A stretch of DNA of 64,000 nucleotides. Source: Macrotis lagotis (lineage: Eukaryota; Chordata; Mammalia; Peramelemorphia; Peramelidae). Positions 34,621-46,562 of this stretch are shown here, one piece after another. Every line of letters starts with the position of its first letter. Positions within the stretch are counted from its first letter, which is position 1. The position numbers and the translations under genes are program-made. The DNA lies in NCBI RefSeq assembly GCF_037893015.1, contig NC_133661.1, positions 244,849,503-244,913,502 of the forward strand, given 5' to 3'. Below the pieces are notes generated by a model. That model was not told the origin of the DNA. It was given only the letters and a program-made list of their open reading frames with translations, and searched no databases.

Positions 34621-34984
34621 TGTACTCATGCTTGTTTAAAATTCACACATATTAACCTAACTCTGTTCCCTATTGCTGTATGTCTGCATCATTTCATTTG
34701 AGTCAGCTGGAAAAGTAGCCAGGGTTCTGCTTCCCATTTTTATTCTTCCAGATTGATGCTTTGGGTTTGGAATGAGAAATGGTTTCATCCAGCTTCAAGT
34801 GAAAATAAGAATTCCCCTCCCCCTTACATGTAAATGATAAACTACCCCCAGAATTTTGTTTTCTTTTATTCACAGTTAGGGGTGAGGATAGATGTCTCTT
34901 GGCAATTGAGCCTAAAAATAATATTGGACTTAAGTACTTTGCTTGATGCCCCAAGAAAAGTGTGCTAGAAAGAGATAGCTCAGA

Positions 34985-35300
34985 GTCATTCTCTTCCCTT
35001 CTCTGTTCCAATGGCATAGGCAAGCAAACACCTCCACCCTGTGTAAGCACTGCTACTACTACTGTCTCTGGTCGGTTGGAGTTTTATTTGGCTTTCTGTC
35101 ATCTGCCTGATGATGTTTCCACTGTTATTAATAAGTGACCGTTTATTAATTAGTATTATCAAATTTTCCCTATGCAGTGCAAGCAGCATTGCAGCAGAGC
35201 CAGGAGCTCTTTAATCAGAAGAATTATTTGGCAATATGATGAAGCAACAAAAATGATTTTCTCCAGGTCCCCATGACAGTTGCTTCTATCCTACATTGGA
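34985..35300. promoter_or_regulatory. candidate conserved enhancer-like element
   Basis: Repeat-free sequence dense in homeodomain-type cores: 'ttattaataagtgaccgttt' and 'attaattagtattatcaaat', then 'gcagtgcaagcagcattgca' and 'tctttaatcagaagaattat'. The balance of AT cores and GC-rich spacers resembles vertebrate developmental enhancers. This is inference; no alignment was run. The minus open frames crossing it show no known domain. Confidence 0.4.
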
Positions 35301-35834
35301 CAAGACCTTAAAAGCAGTTTGGAGTAATCCCTTTTGGCCACAGGGGCAAAGAGATAGGCAGTGTCAAACTAAAAAAGTTTGAGACAAAGTTTCCACTGCC
35401 AGAGAAGTATATTATGGGAAAAAAGAAGTGGAGGGGAAAGGAAATAAATTGAAGGAGGGTGTTCTAGAAGACGGAACATTTCAAAATTCAGACACTTGTT
35501 CTAGAGGATATATCAGTCAACCTAGGGCTTTCTGTGTAAAGGATGCAAAATGAGACTTGATGAGAAATGGAAGTATCTTTGATTTGAGTATGCAAAGTTG
35601 TCATCCTCAAGAATTCCTGACCTCTATTTGTGAGCAAATCTTGATAAGGTGCAGGTAAAATGTTAATATTTTCATGGAATGGTTTTTTCATTGTTAGTTT
35701 ATTTTTGCTATATTAGTTTTCTTAGATTATTTAAAAATAATAATTAAAAATAATATTTTCAAGGACTGTATTATCTCCTTTAAACTTTATAATACTTCTT
35801 TTTTCTAAGGCTGTCTACATAACTATTAACCTGT

Positions 35835-35905
35835 TTTAGAACAAAAGTCCCTAAAGGGCAGGGACTGTCTCTTTACTGTTGTCAAGACATAATTGTATGA
35901 ATTCA
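35835..35905 (+). repeat. L2 LINE 3' end fragment
   Basis: 'agtccctaaagggcagggac' and 'tgtctctttactg' match the L2 3' end. Confidence 0.5.
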
Positions 35906-36045
35906 TTGTCAGGTAACTAATAACTGCATCTTAATGGTGATTTATTTCTCTCATATTAGAAACATCTCACCTCTCCCATTATGTCTGGCTGCCCTCTCTT
36001 AAGACAGTCAGAAGATATCTGTATAATCTTGGACAAATCATTAAG

Positions 36046-36245
36046 CTCTCTGGGAAACTAGATGGTACAGTACAAAGAGCATTGCATCCAGATTCAGGAA
36101 GAAATAAATACAAATCCAGACTAAAACACATACAGCCTCAGTTTTTTCATCTATAAAAACAACACTCACCTGCCACAGCTATGAAGATAATGTGAGTTAA
36201 GATTGGTAAAGCAGTTTTCAAATCTTAAAGAACTATAAAGATACT
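36046..36245 (+). repeat. MIR-type SINE, near full length
   Basis: 'gggaaactagatggtacagt' (tRNA-like head), 'cctcagttttttcatctata' and 'gcagttttcaaatcttaaag' are in SINE order. Confidence 0.7.
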
Positions 36246-36256
36246 CACATTGCTAT

Positions 36257-36475
36257 TATTAGAGGCAGCTAGGGTAGCACAGTAGAGAGTTCTGGGAAGA
36301 TCTGAGTTCATATTTGGCTTCAGAAACTAGTTGTGGGACTCTGGCCAAGTCACTTAACTTCTCTCTGCATCAGTTTCTTCAGCTAAAAAAATGGGAATAA
36401 TAAAAGCACCTCCACCTCAAATGGTTATAACTATCATATTAGATAATATTGACAAAATCACTTAGCAAGGTGTGG
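36257..36475 (+). repeat. core-SINE with MIR-type 3' half
   Basis: Head 'gaggcagctagggtagcaca', core 'gccaagtcacttaacttctc', then 'tcagtttcttcagctaaaaa' and 'aaaagcacctccacctcaaa'. Confidence 0.85.
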
Positions 36476-36779
36476 ATGATGTATATATGTATTCTCTCCC
36501 TCTTCCCTTTCTCTTCCTTCCCCTTATTATTCTCAACTGCAAAATGAAAGCTAGATCTTGATTTAGATCAGAGGACTGACAAAGAAACAAACCACCCTTT
36601 TCCCCATAAAGAACTGGTGGGCTACAGGAACAGAATGAGACATCTGTTTTCAGAAATTTTCAATGATCACTTTTTTTTTAACTATACTTTGTCCCAAAAA
36701 GTGAGTTTATTGTTGGTAGGGAAGGGTGTACTATTGAAATGTCAGCATTGAAGCTTTTTTTAGAAACAAAAAAAATTGT

Positions 36780-36850
36780 AATTAAATGAGCAGACTGGAT
36801 TATATGACCTCCAATATCCCTTTAAGTTTGAAATCTATAATTCTATGTTT
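36780..36850 (+). repeat. MIR 3' terminal fragment
   Basis: 'agactggattatatgacctc' and 'taatatccctttaag'-like sequence ending in 'tataattctatg' match the core-SINE 3' end ('gatgacctctaaggtccctt...gattctatg'). Confidence 0.5.
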
Positions 36851-36892
36851 CTGTCATTGGACCCATCCCAACCCCTCTACCCCAGAACTGCT

Positions 36893-36906
36893 CTGCCCCC
36901 TAGTGG
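36893..36906 (-). promoter_or_regulatory. CTCF-type core motif
   Basis: The minus strand reads ccactagggggcag, a complete match to a common form of the CTCF core (CCASYAGRKGGCRS). It is in non-repetitive sequence. Occupancy is unknown. Confidence 0.5.
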
Positions 36907-37604
36907 AAAGTGTATGATATTAAGATGCATTCATGCTGTGAAGCATCGGTCCAACCCAGATTCACTCTCAAGCAGAGACAACAGTATCAGTAAGCATAGC
37001 CTGGTTCCAACTGTCTTCATCTAAATCCCCAGCAACCACTCTCTCTCTCTCTCTCTGACCCACGCAATAGACTATTCTTAAACTGAATACTTTTGCCTAA
37101 TTAAAAAAAAACAATAACAACAAATAGCCTCACTAGAATCTAAGCTGAGGAAAGAACGACTGTCAAAAGTTAACATCTTTTTTCAACAAGATATGGATAA
37201 AAATATGTCTGAAATGGTTTTTAACTTGAATTCATAAAATAGCTGTACTGACTGGGGAGACAAAGGCTGCAGGGGGATGGAAAAGAAGAAAAGGAAGCCT
37301 CTTAGGAGAAATCAAATATAGAAAACCTTGCAGTATGGACACCTAAAATATGTCTGTGTTGTTATCACACATAAATGATGCTTTACAGCTACACAGATTG
37401 GGTCTGTGGGGAGATCAAGATATTATTTACCATCTCTTCAGATGAGGAAATTATAGTACTGGCAAGAATTACTGTTTGGCCCCACATGATGATGAGACAA
37501 GGAATAAGGACACAGGAGAGTTGAGGGGTAAGGAGTGAAATAATAATAATAGGAATTTGCCCCAGTCCATTTGACATATGAAGAAAATGAGCTCAAGAGA
37601 GGTG

Positions 37605-37760
37605 AAGGAAGCATGGTGCCATAGAAAGAGCACCAAAGTTAGTCATGGGAGCCTGGATTACATCATAGTTCTACTATTTAACATAGCTATGTGATTTTAG
37701 AGAAATCATTTAAAAGTTTTTAAGTGACTTAACCTCAAGTCCTTCCTTTATAAAACAATA
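37605..37760 (+). repeat. MIR-type SINE relic
   Basis: 'tgccatagaaagagcaccaa' and 'tagctatgtgattttagaga' with 'aatcatttaaaag' match a diverged core-SINE. Confidence 0.55.
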
Positions 37761-37783
37761 AGGCTGAACTAATTACATTTATG

Positions 37784-37944
37784 GGGGCAGCTAAGTGGCA
37801 CAGTGGGAGCAGTGGCCTTGGAGTCAGAAGGACCTGAGTTCAAATCCAGTCTCAGATTTGATAATTACCCAGTTGTGTGACCATGAGCAAGTCACTTAAC
37901 CTCACTGCTGTGCAAAAACCAAAAAAATAAATAAACAAATGGGG
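37784..37944 (+). repeat. short marsupial SINE
   Basis: A full copy with A-rich tail and a perfect 14-bp TSD taattacatttatg at 37770-37783 and 37945-37958. Confidence 0.95.
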
Positions 37945-38299
37945 TAATTACATTTATGATCCCTTCCAGTTCTAAACCTATCACCTACTAACTCCTCCAG
38001 AGAAGTAATCTTTCCATAAGATCATCCACTGAAAGTGAGGTGAAACAATCCATACAACTTAATAGCCTCTAGCCTCGAAATAAAATTGATTTCCCATGAA
38101 TCCCTAGAACTCAAGAAGCATGGGATATATGGCCTCGGGATTCAAGACAATTGATTCAAGACACTTTCCCCAACAAACTATAGAGTAGCATAAGAGTATA
38201 TCTGGAATACTGAAGAAGTCATAGGATTGGAGGCAATAAAAAAAAAATTGGAAAACCTCTAACTAACTTGTTGCCATAGGGAAATAAAAGGTTTGGAAA

Positions 38300-38640
38300 C
38301 ATCATTTTCATAAAATTTAGAAGGAACAACTCTCAAAAGTCATATAGTCCGGGGTGGCTAGGTGGCGTAGTGGATAAAGCACCAGCCCTGGAGTCAGGAG
38401 TACCTGGGTTCAAATCCGGTCTCAGACACTTAATAATTACCTAGCTGTGTGGCCTTGGGCAAGCCACTTAACCCCATTGCCTTGCAAAAAAAAAAAAGTC
38501 ATATAGTCCAAACTCCTAATTTTTCAAAGGAGAAAAATGAGGGTTAGAGAAGTTTTGAAATTTATCCAGTCACAGATTTAGCAAATATCAAAGCAAGGAT
38601 TTGATCCACTTGTTCAAAATCCAAGTTCCTGTCCTTAGTA
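38300..38640 (-). repeat. MIR/THER-type SINE split by a younger SINE
   Basis: 'aaaatttagaaggaacaact' before the insertion, and 'tttcaaaggagaaaaatgag' and 'tcaaagcaaggatttgatcc' after it, give the complement of a core-SINE. Confidence 0.6.
38351..38493 (+). repeat. short marsupial SINE, nested in MIR
   Basis: A full-length, low-divergence copy. Perfect 16-bp TSD aaaagtcatatagtcc at 38335-38350 and 38494-38509. Confidence 0.97.
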
Positions 38641-38701
38641 TTTGGGATGCATCAATACCATTGGAAGTTGTAATAATGGGACACAAAAAAATGACCATTA
38701 T

Positions 38702-38873
38702 GGGGCACCTAAGTGGTACAGTGGATAGAGAGCACTAGCCCTGGAGTCAGGAGGCACTGAGTTAAAATCCTGCCTCAGACAGTACATAATTAACTAACTG
38801 TGTGACCTTGGTAATGAACTGTGTGACCTTGGGCAAGTCACTTAAGCCTGTTGCCTTACCAAAAAAAACAAAC
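38702..38873 (+). repeat. short marsupial SINE with internal repeat
   Basis: TSD aaaaatgaccattat (38687-38701) and aaaaatgaccatcat (38874-38888). Within it 'aactgtgtgaccttgg' occurs twice, about 21 bp apart, a local tandem duplication. Confidence 0.93.
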
Positions 38874-38924
38874 AAAAATGACCATCATTTGGTAACAAAA
38901 TAAGAGGTAAATGTGATCAAAGAA

Positions 38925-39065
38925 TTATAGATTTACAACTGGAAAGTAACTAAGGGCTCCTATAGTCCTATCCTCTCATGAGGGAGCTTAGACCTTAAGA
39001 GATAAAGAGATGAGGTTCAGAAAGGTAGTAAGAATTCTCAAGGAGGTAGCACTAACCCAAGATAT
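38925..39065 (-). repeat. MIR/THER-type SINE relic
   Basis: 'agatttacaactggaaagta' and 'actaagggctcctatagtcc' with 'gatgaggttcagaaaggtag' resemble a core-SINE complement. Confidence 0.5.
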
Positions 39066-39589
39066 TGCTCCTTAGGGATTCCTATGTTCTAGCTTTTTAT
39101 CTCTGGGCATGGCCATGTGGGTATGTACTTACCTCCTCTACACTGTTTCCATCTGCAGTTTCTTCTCAAGGATCACCATCTGCTCGGTGTTGACGCCATG
39201 TCACCGCCCCCAGCTCCATTCATCTGCCTACCCTTCTTTCAGTCTCCCATCCATAATTCTAATTTCCTTTTTCCTCCTTCTGCCATACAGAGATCTCTTT
39301 TCAATACAGGTCTCACACATGACTATGCTACCATGTTGTCATATTTAGGGATCTTTCTACATTATATCCCCCTCTTACAAAATTTTGCTTCATGTGTCAT
39401 GAAACACTATCCCCTGAGTCCATCTTTATTTCTTTTTTTTATTACCATAATACTTTTTAAATTTTTATTACCTTTTATTTTTATTATTTATGATTTTTCT
39501 ACTTTTTACCAGTTTATTTTTCTACCACTAAGGTAAGGTAGCAACTTGGAAAAATAACATGCTAGCAATAAATGGCCAAGTAATATAGT

Positions 39590-39785
39590 ATAATGAGAGT
39601 CAGACTTAGAGTCAGGAGAGCTGGCTTCTTATGTGATACTTAATAGTTATGTGTCCCAGATGTAACAAGTCATATAAATAACTTTTCTTCATCTCAGTAT
39701 TTTTATCTGTAAAATGGAGAGAATAATAATTAATCAACCTGCTTTGTAGTGATAAAGGAAAAGAAACATTTTGTAAATATTAACA
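39590..39785 (+). repeat. MIR-type SINE
   Basis: 'gtcagacttagagtcaggag', 'ttaatagttatgtgtcccag' and 'catctcagtatttttatctg' then 'taaaatggagagaataataa' are in MIR order. Confidence 0.75.
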
Positions 39786-40650
39786 GACATTTTAAATGTG
39801 AATTTTGTTATCAGTAGTTAGAAACTGATAGATGTACGGTACCGGTTCAGTAAGTGATTTTTCTGTGGGTAGCTGATCATTGCTACTCCCACCTCAACTC
39901 CTGGAAAAGAAAAAAAAAGTACAGTTGACTCAACAGGCCACCCACTGAGCAGAAGACTGATTAACCATTAATGTAATGAAACTCTCTACACATTTATCAA
40001 TTGATAGTAATTTCCAGGTCTCGTTTCCGTCTTCCACTTGTATCTGTGTCCCTATCACTGTTTCTCTTCCTCTGATATCCTGCTTCCCAATTCTCCCACA
40101 CCTGGGAAAATTCAATTCTACAAAACCATATTACTTCTTGAGTAAATGAGTAAGTCCCTTCCTAAACAATACTTCCCAACTGATCTGTGTCAAGTAGGAC
40201 ATTTTCCACCAAAGGGCACTTTAGTGGCAAACCAGAATTCTCTGTGAAGGGTAATTATGAACAGATTTCTACAATTGACACCCTATGAGAGCAAATTGTG
40301 GAAATAGCTTTTAGTCAATCGTTAACTATGAAAAACCCCTCAAAATGCAAAAATCTGGTATGTAACCATGGGTACCAGGGGACAAATAAAAACACTCATT
40401 TTAACCAAGAGCTGCAACCTTTCCCCTTCTTTCCACTCCCTAGTCCTACCCCATCAATATTCTGCTACATCTGCTTTATACAGTTAATGATCAGGCTTTG
40501 TTCTCTCCTCTGTCCAGGTTCTGACAAAAAACAAATGAAAGAAGAAAAAAGAGAACCATTAAAGAGACTAGACAATTTCCTATCTAGGTATAACTAGCTT
40601 CTTCATAGGAAAAGATAGAGATACCTGGGTGGGGGGGGGGGTGTTATAAA
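39786..40650. other. no recognised feature
   Basis: Unique-looking sequence. Plus open frame 40298-40597 has no known domain. G11 run at about 40631-40641. Confidence 0.45.
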
Positions 40651-40651
40651 C

Positions 40652-41190
40652 TTAGAACCACTCAACTTTAGAGGTGAAAGGGAAGTTGAAGGGAATCTAA
40701 CACAACCCTTATCTTAAAAAGAAGACTCTCCCACAACATACTTAACAAATGATCACCTAATTCTGCTTTATGACTTTCAATGAGGACAAATCCACTGTCT
40801 CCAAAGCAGCCCATTCCAATTTTAGATAAACTTAATTGTCGAAACATTGGCTTTTCCTAAATTTGCCTAAATGCAATTTCTCTCTCCTACCTCTAGTTCT
40901 ACCCTCTAGGAACAAATAGAATATTCTCAATTCCACTTCTTCATATCAGACTTTAAAATGCTTTAAAGATAGCTATCATAATACTATACCCCATTCTTAA
41001 CTTTTTAAGTCTGAATATCTCTTATTCTTTCAATTGATTTTCCTATGACATTTAGTCATTCACTAATTTCTTTGCTTTCTTCTGGACAACCTCTGACTTC
41101 TCAATGTCTTTCCTAAAAGAAGTTGGTTCAAATCAAACAATCCACTATATGCATTCTGGCTAGGATATAATACAAAAGGACTGCTAGAGC
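40652..41190 (+). repeat. L3/CR1 LINE relic
   Basis: Landmarks in order: 'ctccaaagcagcccattcca', 'ctctagttctaccctctagg', 'ttaaagatagctatcataat', 'tcttctggacaacctctgac' and 'ttctcaatgtctttcctaaa'. These match the L3/CR1 3' region ('gaggcagcccattcca...ctagttctgccctctgggg...tcctctggacacgctccag...tcaatgtccttcctaaa'). Confidence 0.85.
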
Positions 41191-41194
41191 CTTG

Positions 41195-41345
41195 GTACTA
41201 GAAGTTTGGCCTCTCTTAATTTAGGATCTAAAATATTCACCAAGATTTGGTGACTTGAACAAAAACATAGATAGCATGCTCATCGATTTACAGAGGTCAC
41301 AAGCTGGAGGAACAGCTAATCTAATGCTGTTGCTCCAAAGCAAAC
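41195..41345 (+). repeat. L3/CR1 RT-region fragment
   Basis: 'acatagatagcatgctcatc' and 'acagaggtcacaagctggag' with 'gaacagctaatctaatgctg' match CR1/L3 ORF2 DNA near the catalytic ADD box. Confidence 0.6.
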
Positions 41346-41990
41346 AAAATAAAAGTAGAATAATTTTGTTCGTTTTGTTGTCAGTATCATTATACTATCC
41401 ATTGTGAGTAATGGAACTATAACTATTTTAATACTTCAATTCAAAAAAAACCTATATGTTGTTCTTATCTTTCCTTACCATTTTCATTTTATTTAAAATT
41501 TTTAAATTCTTCCTGTGTTATCTGACCTTCTATTTTCTGTAAATGTCTTATAGAAATCTAAGTTGCAAAGTGAATTCCCTGTGTAGCCACATTGGTCTCA
41601 GATAAAATCTTTTCCACTTTAATAGAATTGATTCTCTTTTTGTTTTGAAATTTTCATTTTTGATAAGGATAAAATTATCATCTACCTATAAGAGAAAGAA
41701 CTCTAGCCTGTCTATAATTCAATTCTTCCACATTATTACAAATTTGCAAACACTTTATTCCTTTCTATTTAAGTATTCCAAATATTCTAATTATAAATTT
41801 TCTTCTGTTTATGCTTCCTTTGATCTATATTCAAATACTAACCACTATTCTTCTCCTCTCTGGTTTCTGCATTTCCTCACAAAAGAATATATTCTGATTA
41901 TACCATGCTATGACCAGCCTTACACCCCTCATTTTTCTTTTGAGTAAGATAAACCTATCTAGAGTCAAATTTCAGTCAAGGATAGCATTT
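41346..41990. other. AT-rich, no recognised feature
   Basis: The 100-residue plus frame 41645-41947 has AT-driven composition and no domain. Confidence 0.45.
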
Positions 41991-41994
41991 TTTT

Positions 41995-42153
41995 TAAATT
42001 GGGGGGGGTGATTTTGCAAAACAATGGAGTTAAGTGTCTTTCCCAAGGTCACACAACTGGGTAATTATTAGGTATCTGAGGTCAAATTTGTACTCAGGTC
42101 CTCCTGACTTCAGGGTCAATGCTCTAACCACCGCGCCACCTAGCTCCCCCCCG
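41995..42153 (-). repeat. short marsupial SINE, antisense
   Basis: 'caatggagttaagtgtcttt', 'cccaaggtcacacaactggg' and 'ctaaccaccgcgccacctag' give core to head. A G8 run replaces the usual T-rich tail. Confidence 0.9.
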
Positions 42154-42945
42154 CAAGGTGATCATTCTTAAGTGTCAGTTAAGCTTCTAAAGTCATTGTA
42201 TTTGTTGCTTAAACTTTATATGTTTATAAAGTACATTTGTGACATCTGCAGCAATGAGTCTTGCTACTGTTTCCTTTTTTTGATGCTCCCCTTTGTTAAA
42301 TTCTGAGTAAGTCAATTGTTATTCTTCATGTATTGAGCTACTAAAGATGATATCTAATTTGGCAGATAATATAGGCAGCCCTCTTCCCCTTCTTTCCTTT
42401 TCACTTTAAAACTATTTTGATTAGATGTGTAAGACAGCAGACTAGTACATTCTTAATAGCTCTTGTAAGATATTTCTATTCTTGGTCAATCCTATATTTC
42501 AAACTATGGTACAGGACTTTAACTCCAATACTCAGAAATAATCTTCTTAACCAGATGTTAACTTTCTCAAATCTTTTTCTATCATCCCTAATCTTTGCTT
42601 GAAATCACCTGTACACCTTAGGTCTTCATTGTCTTACCCAATGCTGACTTGTTAATCTATGTTAATAGTAGTAATACTCTGGCAGTATTACTGTCTTCAT
42701 GAATCATTGTAAGCAGATAGCACTCACCAATTCTTACCATGTTCTCTACCATATCAGGTGCATATGTCCTCAGGCAAAGGCAATAGACTTTTCTATTATT
42801 TTCATGAAATAAACAAATATCTGCCTCAGTATCTTTCAACAGAGGAGGAGCAACCACAACTCTTTTCTTCCTCTGATTTCCAGAATGAATTCTCACCTGA
42901 TAGCATCAATGGGTCTATTTTTGCATCTTAGAGGACAAGCAGTTT
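42154..42945. other. no recognised feature
   Basis: AT-rich unique-looking sequence without a supported gene. Confidence 0.45.
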
Positions 42946-42947
42946 TT

Positions 42948-43115
42948 TAGAGGCAACTAGAATGGCACAACATACAGAAGACTGAGCAAAGAATTAGGAA
43001 GACTTAAATTGAAATCTGAACTCAGAAACTCAAAAGTTATGTGGCACCAGGAAAGTTATTTAACCTGTTTGCCTCAGTTTTCTCAACTGTAAAATGGGGA
43101 TAGTAATACCTACCA
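42948..43115 (+). repeat. core-SINE with MIR-type 3' half
   Basis: 'tagaggcaactagaatggca', 'aaagttatttaacctgtttg' and 'ctcagttttctcaactgtaa' then 'aatggggatagtaataccta'. Confidence 0.8.
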
Positions 43116-43384
43116 AGACTTATCGAGGAGCATCTGCCCAACAGAATAATGTGGACCTGTATTTGAGAAGGAAAGAGTGGTTTCCCCCCAGTGCATGGAG
43201 GGCTCAGGGACCTGAGCCACCCCCACAACCTGGGCCATGCAGTTGTCTGGTTGTCCAGCAATCCCTCCTAATGCTCCTCTACTTAGAACTCGTTGCTTCA
43301 GCTTCCCCACAAACCCAATTGACCCAACTCAGGCTTTGGAAACAACATTTTCATCTTGTCATCCCTGGATAAAGCAATCACAAT

Positions 43385-43670
43385 CTTCTGAGACCTCCCC
43401 ATTGTTGTCTACATGGTCTTCAACTGCCTAATGAACATATCATTTGCAATGTTCCAAACAAAACACATTATAAGTCCCCCAACCCAGTCATCTTATCCAC
43501 CTACCTATTTCTACTCAGGGAAAAACCAGTGCTGCAGTCATGTAGAGGTGCAAAGGTAGGATACTATTCTTGACACCATCCCTATTCAGTGGACAAGTCT
43601 TGTTGATTCTATCTCCACAATGTTTCATATTCCTCCATCTCTCTCCTTTCAAACAGCTACATAAGAAAAG
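43385..43670 (+). repeat. L2 LINE ORF2 relic
   Basis: The DNA shows L2 ORF2 order between RT and C-terminus: 'tgtctacatggtcttcaact', 'gcctaatgaacatatcattt', 'tgttccaaacaaaacacatt', 'ttgttgattctatctccaca'. Compare the known 'tgtctaatgggcatctcaaatttaacatgtccaaaac...'. Confidence 0.6.
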
Positions 43671-43904
43671 CCTAATTTCAGAACCACCAACATTGATTTT
43701 TGAAAGATGAAAGAGATGACTGTGCTCATGACGGTAATTTGTGAAGCCCCAAAGAGAACAGGAACGGTACTATCAGAAAGATGAGAAGAGGGCAAATGGA
43801 CCCATTTTCCTGAAAAAGGTTCACATGTATGAACAAATCCAGTGAGTTCTCCACAAAAATTGTAAAATATATAAAAATACAATTAATGATGAGGAAAGAA
43901 ATAA

Positions 43905-44045
43905 CAACAACAACAACAACAACAACAATGATAATAATAATAAACGAGAATAACAGTACCTATGTCACAGGGTTGAGGCAAGGATGAAAAGAAAGGGATG
44001 TTATATGTAAATTACCTAGAACTCAGTAAATGCTTAATAAATGCT
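43905..44045 (+). repeat. (CAA)n(TAA)n and MIR 3' end
   Basis: (CAA)n at about 43904-43928 and (ATA)n at 43931-43943 precede 'taacagtacctatgtcacag' and 'cagtaaatgcttaataaatg', the MIR 3' terminus. Confidence 0.7.
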
Positions 44046-44394
44046 AACTAATAAAATGCTTATTCTCTTTCCCTTCCCCTTGCTCCTCAGAGCATTTAGT
44101 TCCAACCATTCAGTGCTCCTTCTGTCCTTTTTCTGTGTAATATTCTATTCTCCAACTTCCTGATACAGGTTAAGGTTCTCCTCTAGCACTAAAGATCATT
44201 TTTCTTCTTTCCTATCACACTAAAGCAAGTCCCTCTTCTAGTTATTTTATAGAAACGTGTGAGGGGGGAGAACAAAAAGGAACACAGAGAGGGAGAGAGA
44301 CAGATAAATAAACACGGACACACACAGAGACAGGCAGAAAGGGACAGATGAAAGAGAAGTAGACAGAGGATGAAAAGTTCTTAGGATCAGAGAT

Positions 44395-44565
44395 ATAGAC
44401 TAGGAAGGGACCTCAGAGACCATTAAAGCCAACTCCTTCATTTTACAAATACAAAAGCTGAGTCACCAAGAGATAAAGTGATTTTCCTATGATCATATAG
44501 CTAATAAATAACCAAGGAAGGATTTGAATGCAGTCTTAATTTCTATCCAGCATTCTATACACAAA
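44395..44565 (-). repeat. MIR/THER-type SINE
   Basis: 'actaggaagggacctcagag', 'ccttcattttacaaatacaa' and 'gctgagtcaccaagagataa' through 'ggatttgaatgcagtc' are the complement of a core-SINE. Confidence 0.8.
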
Positions 44566-44622
44566 GTTGCCTCTCTCAAGTACCATTCCTCATGGCTTCC
44601 ACATCTGACATAGACCATAGAG

Positions 44623-44623
<1 letters not shown>

Positions 44624-44671
<48 letters not shown>

Positions 44672-44672
44672 C
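44624..44672. repeat. (GT)n microsatellite with GC end
   Basis: About 40 bp of GT, ending in gcgcgcgc. A plus open frame reading VCVCVC is an artefact of it. Confidence 0.97.
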
Positions 44673-45030
44673 AACTATGGGAAACCAAGAAGTCAGTCTA
44701 TAATAGTTTCTATCACAGATAAATCCTCCTCACACACACAAAGCACATCCCCAAAGGTTCTGAACTGCAGGTCATTTACTGCCATTGCACAATGTTTGTG
44801 TAAGTATATTTATACAAATCAACAAATGAAGACACGTAAACATCAGCATTATTTGTTTTTTCAGCAGAATCTCTAGAGTAAACAACATATAGAAACCCTG
44901 TGCAAAATGAAGGAGACAATTTTCAGAACAAAAGTTATTTCAGTACTGTTTCAACGAATTTTTAAAAAGGAAGAAACAAGGAAGAAGAGGGAAAAAAGAA
45001 AGAAGAAAGAAGCAAGAAAGAAGAGAAAAA

Positions 45031-45215
<185 letters not shown>

Positions 45216-45890
45216 AGCTACAATAAATGCATGTGGAAACGAAGTAGAATGCATATACTATAACCCTTTGGGAAGATGAGGGAATTCTTTCCCTTCTACT
45301 CTACTCTTCCTTCCCTCCCTCCACCAAGATGTTTGAGAGTTTTTAGTACTATGCTATCTCTATTCCCCCTCAAGGAGGAAGCACAGGAGGAAGTTCAAGT
45401 GATTTACCAAAGTGCTGTTTCTCCCCAAACCTGAGTGAATCCATACTGCTCACCTCTGCTTTTCTTTATGGTGAAACCAATGCCTTATAAGTCCAGAATT
45501 GCCCAAATCCAACATGCAATATAAACCAGGATAGAAGAGCAAACAGCCTCTGTCCAAGTCTAGAAATTTATTAATCCTAATTCTTTCCAACTTCCTAGAC
45601 TTTGAAGATTGCTTCCCTAAGTATATGTTATCATGCCTTAATGACTTGTCCTGTCTAAACAAATACAATTTGTTGAATTGATTATCATGGTCCTTTCATA
45701 TTATAACAGTATCATAATGAACCATGGCCCCAAAATAATCTGGGTCCACCTTCCACAAGGCAAAACAACCCTTAAACTGAAAAACTACCTCACTTCTAAA
45801 CCTTCATAATTAATTCTAGGTGTGGTTGGATCCTTCAAAACTTCCTCAACTCTTGATCAAGCATTGAATAGGATTATAACTGCAAACTCC
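45216..45890. other. no recognised feature
   Basis: Unique-looking; the minus frame 45450-45668 has no known domain. Confidence 0.4.
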
Positions 45891-45894
45891 TAAG

Positions 45895-46045
45895 AGAAAG
45901 GAATATCAGACCTCAAGATCACAAGGAAAATGACTTAGAGACCATGAAGTCCAAGGATTTGAGAAGAGATGACTAACCCAAGATCATACAGCCACTAAAT
46001 GCCCTTGCTGTGAATTGAACTCAGATATTCTGACTCCAGTAGAAG
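45895..46045 (-). repeat. MIR/THER-type SINE
   Basis: 'aagatcacaaggaaaatgac', 'ctaacccaagatcatacagc' and 'gaactcagatattctgactc' are a core-SINE complement. Confidence 0.65.
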
Positions 46046-46379
46046 TATTCTTTCTGCTGATACTCTCCTCCAGAAATAATTGTCTTTCCATATTCAAGTA
46101 ACAATAAAGGTGATATGGCAAAAAAATTAAAAAGAGTTCTTTCCCTCCACAAGACATTTAGGTGAAGATATAAATCTTGACATCCTGACTTTGTAGATTT
46201 ACTAAACCACTTCACAGAGCAGAGGGACATGTACATACATCTGGGAAAGAGCTGAGATAATTAATAAGCAACTAACCTTTGTGATGAAATGTAGATTAAA
46301 TGTATAGCATTAAAGGTGGCATTATAGAAAAATTAATAACAATAACGCTTTTTAAAAACAAAATGAATGTGTCATTTCA

Positions 46380-46562
46380 TAAAGAGGTCCACAATTTATC
46401 ACAATATTAATAATATATGCATTTATTAAGTGCCTACAAACTACTTTTGCTAAATACTGGGAGAAGCACAGAGTTTTAAATAAGACATGGAGCTTCCTCC
46501 AGATAAACAATTCAATTGATAAACATTTATTAAGCACTTATTATGGGCCAAACACTGGGCTA
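46380..46562 (-). repeat. MIR-type terminal sequences
   Basis: Two separate 'catttattaagtgcctac' / 'catttattaagcacttatta' motifs (about 46420 and 46525) are MIR 3' ends in complement. The L1 at 46579 landed just beyond the second. Confidence 0.55.

Noticed and set aside
43037-43431. Overlapping open frames on both strands near 43.1-43.4 kb
   Set aside because: No domain. The left edge is a core-SINE tail and the right edge runs into an L2 relic.
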